Positions 30,914-34,359 of a DNA stretch of 34,359 nt are shown here, piece by piece. The notes beneath the pieces were generated by a model that ran no database searches, was not told the origin of the DNA, and saw only the letters and a list, made by a program, of their open reading frames with translations. The position numbers and the translations under genes were made by a program. Within the stretch, counting starts at the first letter, position 1; every line of letters starts with the position of its first letter. The stretch comes from an uncultured Oscillospiraceae bacterium (GTDB lineage: Bacteria > Bacillota > Clostridia > Oscillospirales > Oscillospiraceae). The stretch lies in the NCBI GenBank assembly GCA_958426425.1, contig CATZYY010000009.1:1-34359 (forward strand), given 5' to 3'.

Positions 30914-31942
30914 TCAGTTCAGGGGAATTTCCACATCCCCGAAGCGCAGAGCCGTGACCTTACTCAGGTCCACTGGCACCTGCCAGTAATAGACGCTGCT
31001 CCACTCCGTCTGGACCTCATCCCGGAAGCGGCTGGAGCCGCTGGACCAGTTCACCACGCTGCCGTCCTCCAGCACCAGAGCGCATTTGGAAGGCGTCCAT
31101 TCCTGATCTTCCACAGACTGGACGTAGGTGATATCCGTGGCGGAGATCGATACGTCCCGCAGGGAGATGGTCTTTGTCTCCCGGGTCTCCAGCTTCTGGG
31201 CAGGCACTGAAATCTCCTCCAGGGTCAGCGTCATCCTCGTCTCCCCCGGCTCCAGGGGGAAGGTCAGCGTCCAGTGACCCTCTGCCAGAGTCACATCCTC
31301 ATCGCCGCTCTCGGTCATGTCATTGCACACCAAATCGTCCAGCAGCAGCGTCACCTGTCGGGGCTCATCCAGCAGGGAACTTTGCCCTGCAAGGTCGATG
31401 GTATAGCGAACCAGCATGGTCAGCGTGCCGTCCTGGGCTACCCCGGCATAGGGAAATTCAAAGCCGTATCCGCCGGGAGTGCCCACCTGGTCCGGGTCAG
31501 GGTCCAATGTCAAATCAATGCTGTCAAAATGGTATCGGAGATCGGGGTTCTCCGTATACGACCCGCTGACCTTCAGTAAGATCCAGGCTGTACCGCTCCC
31601 CACGGTGACGGAGTCAACCGTCACCGTGGTCCCATTCTGGGTGTCACTGACACCCACGGGCCGGGTCAGCTCATCGATCAGCGCCAGCTGCTCCGCGTCC
31701 ATGGCAGTCCCGGTGGTCTCCTGCCACTCCTGGGCAAACCAGCCCTTCAAAGTCCCCGGCGCGCCGACAGCGGCCACCGCCGTGCCCGCCAGCACCACCA
31801 GCACTGCCGCGGCCAGCAGGGCCTTCTTGGGCAGGCGCCGCCGGGCGGGCTTTCGTTCCATCATTGTCATTCGCGTTACCTCCTCACGCAAGCGGCTGGA
31901 GGAGCGCACCTCGTCAAACATCTCCCGATATTGTCGTTCCAT
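30914..31942 (-). CDS. DUF4179-like membrane protein, probable anti-sigma factor
   Basis: A 342-residue protein. The N-terminus (MERQYREMFDEVRSSSRLRE, then VTRMTMMERKPARRRLPKK) is a short amphipathic/basic cytosolic segment as in DUF4179 proteins; one helix (about 41-60) follows, then a beta-rich outer domain of about 280 residues (TVTVDSVTVGSGTAWILLKV, LTLEEISVPAQK). It starts 3 bp after the stop of the sigma gene upstream, with GAGGAATGA as ribosome site. Unlike the other two candidate anti-sigma proteins it lacks the FDSW motif, so the sensor domain is of a different kind. Confidence 0.8.
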   Translation of the reverse strand: MERQYREMFDEVRSSSRLREEVTRMTMMERKPARRRLPKKALLAAAVLVVLAGTAVAAVGAPGTLKGWFAQEWQETTGTAMDAEQLALIDELTRPVGVSDTQNGTTVTVDSVTVGSGTAWILLKVSGSYTENPDLRYHFDSIDLTLDPDPDQVGTPGGYGFEFPYAGVAQDGTLTMLVRYTIDLAGQSSLLDEPRQVTLLLDDLVCNDMTESGDEDVTLAEGHWTLTFPLEPGETRMTLTLEEISVPAQKLETRETKTISLRDVSISATDITYVQSVEDQEWTPSKCALVLEDGSVVNWSSGSSRFRDEVQTEWSSVYYWQVPVDLSKVTALRFGDVEIPLN

Positions 31943-31945
31943 GGT

Positions 31946-32413
31946 TCATTCCTCCAATTCCTGTTTCAGCTTCGCTCTCGCCCGTGCCAATCGGGTCTGG
32001 ACCGTGGAGGGGTTCAGGTCCAGCAGCTGCCCCACCTCCGCCACGGCGTAGCCCTCGAAATAATAGAGGTACAACGGCAGCCGGTACTTGGCCGGCAGGT
32101 CCATCACCGCCCGATACAGCTCGGTCCGCTCCGGCGTGGAAAATTCCGGCTCCCGGCAGCTCTCCAGGGGCACTGTGCGTTTTCTCCAGGGGCTTCGGGA
32201 GAAATCCCGGCACACGTTCAGCGTCACCCGCACCAGAAAGCGGCGCAGGTGGTCCTCCCCTTCAAAGTTCGTGTCGGTCCGCCACAGCCGCAGCATGGCC
32301 TCCTGGGCGGCGTCCTCCGCGTCCTGGGGATGGCGGAAATAGTTCAGCGCGATGCGGTACACCATGTCCAGATACCGCTCCGTGGCAAGGTGGAATTCCT
32401 GCTCGGTCAGCAT
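31946..32413 (-). CDS. ECF RNA polymerase sigma factor
   Basis: A 155-residue sigma factor. Region 2: YLDMVYRIALNYFRHPQDAE, DAAQEAMLRLWRTD (about 14-48) and LRRFLVRVTLNVCRDFSRSP (about 56-75). Region 4: LPAKYRLPLYLYYFEGYAVA, EVGQLLDLNPSTVQTRLARA (about 106-145). AAGGAGAGACGCCC precedes the ATG. It forms an operon with the DUF4179-like membrane gene. It sits directly behind the terminator of the rplJL operon, in the position where rpoB is usually found in Bacillota. Confidence 0.94.
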   Translation of the reverse strand: MLTEQEFHLATERYLDMVYRIALNYFRHPQDAEDAAQEAMLRLWRTDTNFEGEDHLRRFLVRVTLNVCRDFSRSPWRKRTVPLESCREPEFSTPERTELYRAVMDLPAKYRLPLYLYYFEGYAVAEVGQLLDLNPSTVQTRLARARAKLKQELEE

Positions 32414-32492
32414 GGGCGTCTCTCCTTGAAAAGCTTTTCACCTGTAATACGGAGGAAACGGGGAAAATATCTCATGGAAGTTTGCGCGGAAG

Positions 32493-32534
32493 TGAAAAAA
32501 ATTCCCTGCCCGGGTGGACAGGGAATTTTTTCAG
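32493..32534 (-). terminator. Terminator of the rplJL operon
   Basis: Minus strand stem AAAAAATTCCCTG / CAGGGAATTTTTT with loop of about 10 nt, followed by a T tract. It ends ribosomal protein transcription after rplL. Confidence 0.92.
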
Positions 32535-32548
32535 TCTATGGAAGTCAA

Positions 32549-32920
32549 TTACTTCAGCTCGACCTTGCCGCCGGCCTCTTCGATCTGCTTCTTCAGAGCC
32601 TCGGCGTCGTCCTTGGACACGCCCTCCTTCAGGGTCTTGGGAGCGCCCTCGACAGTGGCCTTGGCCTCGGCCAGACCCTGGCCGGTAATCTCACGGACAA
32701 CCTTGATGACCTTGATCTTGGCAGCGGCGTCGAAGCCAGCCAGGACCACGTCGAAGGAGGTCTTCTCCTCAGCGGCGGGAGCAGCAGCGCCGGCGGCGGG
32801 AGCAGCCATGGCAGCGGCGGACACGCCGAACTCTTCCTCCAGAGCGTGCACCAGCTCGCTCAGCTCCAGAACGGTCAGGGCCTTGATCTCTTCGATCATA
32901 GCAGTAACTTTCTCAGACAT
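32549..32920 (-). CDS. rplL: 50S ribosomal protein L7/L12
   Basis: A 123-residue protein with the N-terminal dimerisation helices (TVLELSELVHALEEEFGVSA), an Ala/Pro-rich hinge (about 38-52) and the globular C-terminal domain (KTSFDVVLAGFDAAAKIKVI, VREITGQGLAEAKATVEGAP) that recruits GTPase factors to the stalk. GGAGGC lies about 8 nt before the ATG. It follows rplJ by about 50 bp and is the last gene before a terminator. Confidence 0.98.
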   Translation of the reverse strand: MSEKVTAMIEEIKALTVLELSELVHALEEEFGVSAAAMAAPAAGAAAPAAEEKTSFDVVLAGFDAAAKIKVIKVVREITGQGLAEAKATVEGAPKTLKEGVSKDDAEALKKQIEEAGGKVELK

Positions 32921-32971
32921 GTTATTTAGCCTCCTGATTGTAAAATTTAAAAATAGATGTTGCCGGCCGAA

Positions 32972-33523
32972 TTATTCGGCGGCGGGAGCGGCGGCCTCCT
33001 CGGCGGGAGCAGCCTCCGCGGCAGGCTCGCCGTTCTTCTCGGCGATCTGCTTCAGGACCACAGCCAGGCCGGTAATGGGGGCCAGCATGGTACCCAGGAA
33101 CTGGGCCTGCAGCACAGGCAGAGCGGGAATGGAAGCCAGGGACTGGATGGTGGCCAGATCCACGGGCTTGCCCTCCATGAAGCCGCCCTTGATCTCAAAC
33201 TTGTCGTTGAGCTTCTTGGCATACTGGCTCATGACGCGGGCAGGAGCGACAACGTCGCTGTCGCACAGGGCCAGAGACGTGGTGCCGTTGAGCAGACCGT
33301 CCAGCTCGTTGAGGCCGGTGTTGTTGAACGCGAAGCGCAGCAGCGTGTTCTTCACAACGGCATAGTCGATGCCGTTTTCCCGGCACTCCCGACGCAGCGC
33401 GGTGTCTTCTTCAACGGTAATACCCTTGTAGTCGACAATCACGCCCGCCTGGGCCTTCTGGATCTTCTCGGTCAGCGCAGCCACGATGGCCTGCTTCTCG
33501 GATAAGACCTTTGCGTTGGGCAT
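32972..33523 (-). CDS. rplJ: 50S ribosomal protein L10
   Basis: A 183-residue L10: KVLSEKQAIVAALTEKIQKA opening, VDYKGITVEEDTALRREC, VVKNTLLRFAFNNTGL (23S-binding domain), and the C-terminal helix that docks L7/L12 dimers (QIAEKNGEPAAEAAPAEEAA). The start at 33523 follows GGAGGTGA by 8 nt; the in-frame ATG at 33541 overlaps that site. A 120-nt L10 leader with a terminator lies between the promoter and the gene, so autoregulation by L10(L12) is expected. Confidence 0.98.
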   Translation of the reverse strand: MPNAKVLSEKQAIVAALTEKIQKAQAGVIVDYKGITVEEDTALRRECRENGIDYAVVKNTLLRFAFNNTGLNELDGLLNGTTSLALCDSDVVAPARVMSQYAKKLNDKFEIKGGFMEGKPVDLATIQSLASIPALPVLQAQFLGTMLAPITGLAVVLKQIAEKNGEPAAEAAPAEEAAAPAAE

Positions 33524-33559
33524 TCTTGTGTTCACCTCCATAGGAATTGTAGGTGCGTT

Positions 33560-33680
33560 CTAAAAAGGAAACCGTCCTTGTGCCGCAAAGACACAAGGAC
33601 GGATAGCAAATCACATTTGCCGCCCTCGGCAGGACTTACGAGGGTCTCCCCTCACCTGCTGTCTTTGGAACGCATCTGAT
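33560..33680 (-). ncRNA. Ribosomal protein L10 leader with attenuator
   Basis: Minus strand: CAAAGACAGCAGGTG near the 5' end, AAGTCCTGCCGAGG in the middle and a closing hairpin CCGTCCTTGTG / CACAAGGACGG (33602-33592 and 33582-33572) followed by TTTCCTTTTT. These are the hallmarks of the Bacillota L10 leader, in which L10(L12)4 binding controls termination ahead of rplJ. Confidence 0.93.
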
Positions 33681-33709
33681 ATTATATTCAAGGGCATCAC
33701 AAATGTCAA
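33681..33709 (-). promoter_or_regulatory. Consensus sigma-A promoter of rplJL
   Basis: Minus strand TTGACA (33709-33704), exactly 17-bp spacer, TATAAT (33686-33681): a perfect consensus, as expected for a highly expressed ribosomal protein operon, and it makes rplJL independent of rplKA transcription. Confidence 0.93.
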
Positions 33710-34054
33710 CCCTCAAATATCATTTTCCCCCAAAATTCCCGCAAACCCGGGAAAAGGGGCCAGGGGAAAATCCACGGTTATGCACCGTTGCGGCATTGCG
33801 ATTCCCGGCCCCGCTGGGGCCGCCAATCGCGCCGCTGCCTCGAAAGCAGCTCGCTTCCTCCGCCGCAGGCGGCGCTTCGCCGCTTTCCCCGGTTGATTTG
33901 CCGAAGGCAAATCAAGAAATTCAAATCATTTTCGCCGCGGCGTGTACGTGGCGAAAATACCCCGACCCGCGCGCCCGGGGGGCGCGCACACCAGTGACCA
34001 ATGTCACTGGTGGTGGGGGGGTTCGGAGGGGAGCCTGCTCCCCTCCGAGAGTCC
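33710..34054. repeat. Gene-free spacer with serial perfect hairpins between rplA and rplJ
   Basis: No credible gene in 345 bp. It holds a chain of inverted repeats: CGCCG/CGGCG (33861-33874), TTGATTTGCC-GAA-GGCAAATCAA (33893-33915), ATTTTCGCC/GGCGAAAAT (33928-33958), GCGCGCCC/GGGCGCGC (33969-33987), CACCAGTGAC-CAAT-GTCACTGGTG (33989-34012) and TCGGAGGGGAGC-CT-GCTCCCCTCCGA (34023-34048). The last, next to the rplA stop, may act as its terminator but lacks a T run. The rest resembles dispersed palindromic repeats. Confidence 0.7.
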
Positions 34055-34359
34055 TCAAATCAGCTTCGCAGTGTTCATCTTCACGCCGGGGCCCATGGTG
34101 GAGGCGGCGACGCAGCTGCGGATATACTGGCCCTTGGCGGCGGCGGGCTTGGCCTTGACAATGGCGCCCATGAGGGCGTTGTAGTTGTCGGTCAGCTTCT
34201 CGGGGCCGAAGGACACCTTGCCGATGGGGCAGTGGATGATGTTGGTCTTGTCCAGGCGGTACTCGATCTTACCGGCCTTGACCTCCTGCACGGCCTTGGC
34301 CACGTCGGGGGTGACGGTGCCGGCCTTGGGAGAGGGCATCAGGCCCTTGGGGCCCAGGA
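34055..34359 (-). CDS. rplA: 50S ribosomal protein L1, 3' part
   Basis: C-terminal 101 codons of L1, entering from the right edge (the frame is open before the visible ATG at 34339, giving LGPKGLMPSPKAGTVT). Further L1 text: NIIHCPIGKVSFGPEKLTDN and AAKGQYIRSCVAASTMGPGV, the family's usual C-terminus. L1 forms the mobile stalk that guides deacylated tRNA from the E site. rplK is expected further upstream, outside the window. Confidence 0.98.
   Translation of the reverse strand, partial: LGPKGLMPSPKAGTVTPDVAKAVQEVKAGKIEYRLDKTNIIHCPIGKVSFGPEKLTDNYNALMGAIVKAKPAAAKGQYIRSCVAASTMGPGVKMNTAKLI

Noticed and set aside
33861..34048. Serial hairpins as a CRISPR array
   Set aside because: The repeats differ from one another in sequence and spacing; there are no constant direct repeats with spacers.
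33703..34158. 151-codon plus-strand frame in the rplA-rplJ spacer
   Set aside because: It runs through the serial hairpins and into antisense rplA, is Pro/Arg/Ser-rich, and has no ribosome site.

Overview
The window looks like a piece of a GC-rich, endospore-forming Clostridia chromosome, most likely from the Oscillospiraceae (Flavonifractor/Intestinimonas/Oscillibacter type). This is inferred from an alpha/beta small acid-soluble spore protein, an SLH-domain surface protein, IreB, ECF-transporter S components (ThiT, RibU), the two-chain glycine decarboxylase GcvPA/GcvPB, strong Shine-Dalgarno sites before nearly every gene and Bacillota-type riboswitches and L10 leader. I cannot fix the genus. 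There is no phage, IS element, CRISPR array, tRNA or rRNA; it reads as ordinary core and near-core chromosome with unusually rich RNA-level regulation.

Layout. 1-5.6 kb: 3' part of pheT, ireB behind a consensus promoter, a coiled-coil protein of unknown function, a spore protein gene, an SLH protein and a glyoxalase-like protein. 5.7-8.2 kb: ferrous-iron operon feoA-feoB plus a 39-residue Cys-rich membrane peptide, with palindromes in the promoter. 8.3-12.4 kb: thiT under a TPP riboswitch with terminator; an operon of a membrane-tethered XRE regulator, a 48-residue peptide, a polytopic protein and CorA; a SLOG/DUF1273 protein. 12.2-15.1 kb: ribU under an FMN riboswitch; dinB with a LexA-like box, overlapped by 5-formyltetrahydrofolate cyclo-ligase.

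15.2-21.1 kb: a tandem glycine riboswitch ahead of gcvT-gcvH-gcvPA-gcvPB-glyA. These genes and the cyclo-ligase form a one-carbon/glycine block: GCS and SHMT interconvert glycine, serine and 5,10-methylene-THF, and the cyclo-ligase reclaims 5-formyl-THF. No dihydrolipoyl dehydrogenase gene is present.

21.1-32.4 kb: mostly minus-strand signalling and envelope genes. Three ECF sigma factors are each coupled to a single-pass membrane protein that is probably the anti-sigma factor, and a PadR operon encodes two membrane-anchored proteins. Between them lie DUF2752 and DUF4870 membrane proteins, a plus-strand PPIase carrying two parvulin-like repeats, tcdA, a DUF554 protein and a small zinc-ribbon protein. 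32.5-34.4 kb: rplL, rplJ with its L10 leader and a perfect promoter, a hairpin-dense 345-bp spacer, and the 3' part of rplA. rpoB does not follow rplL.
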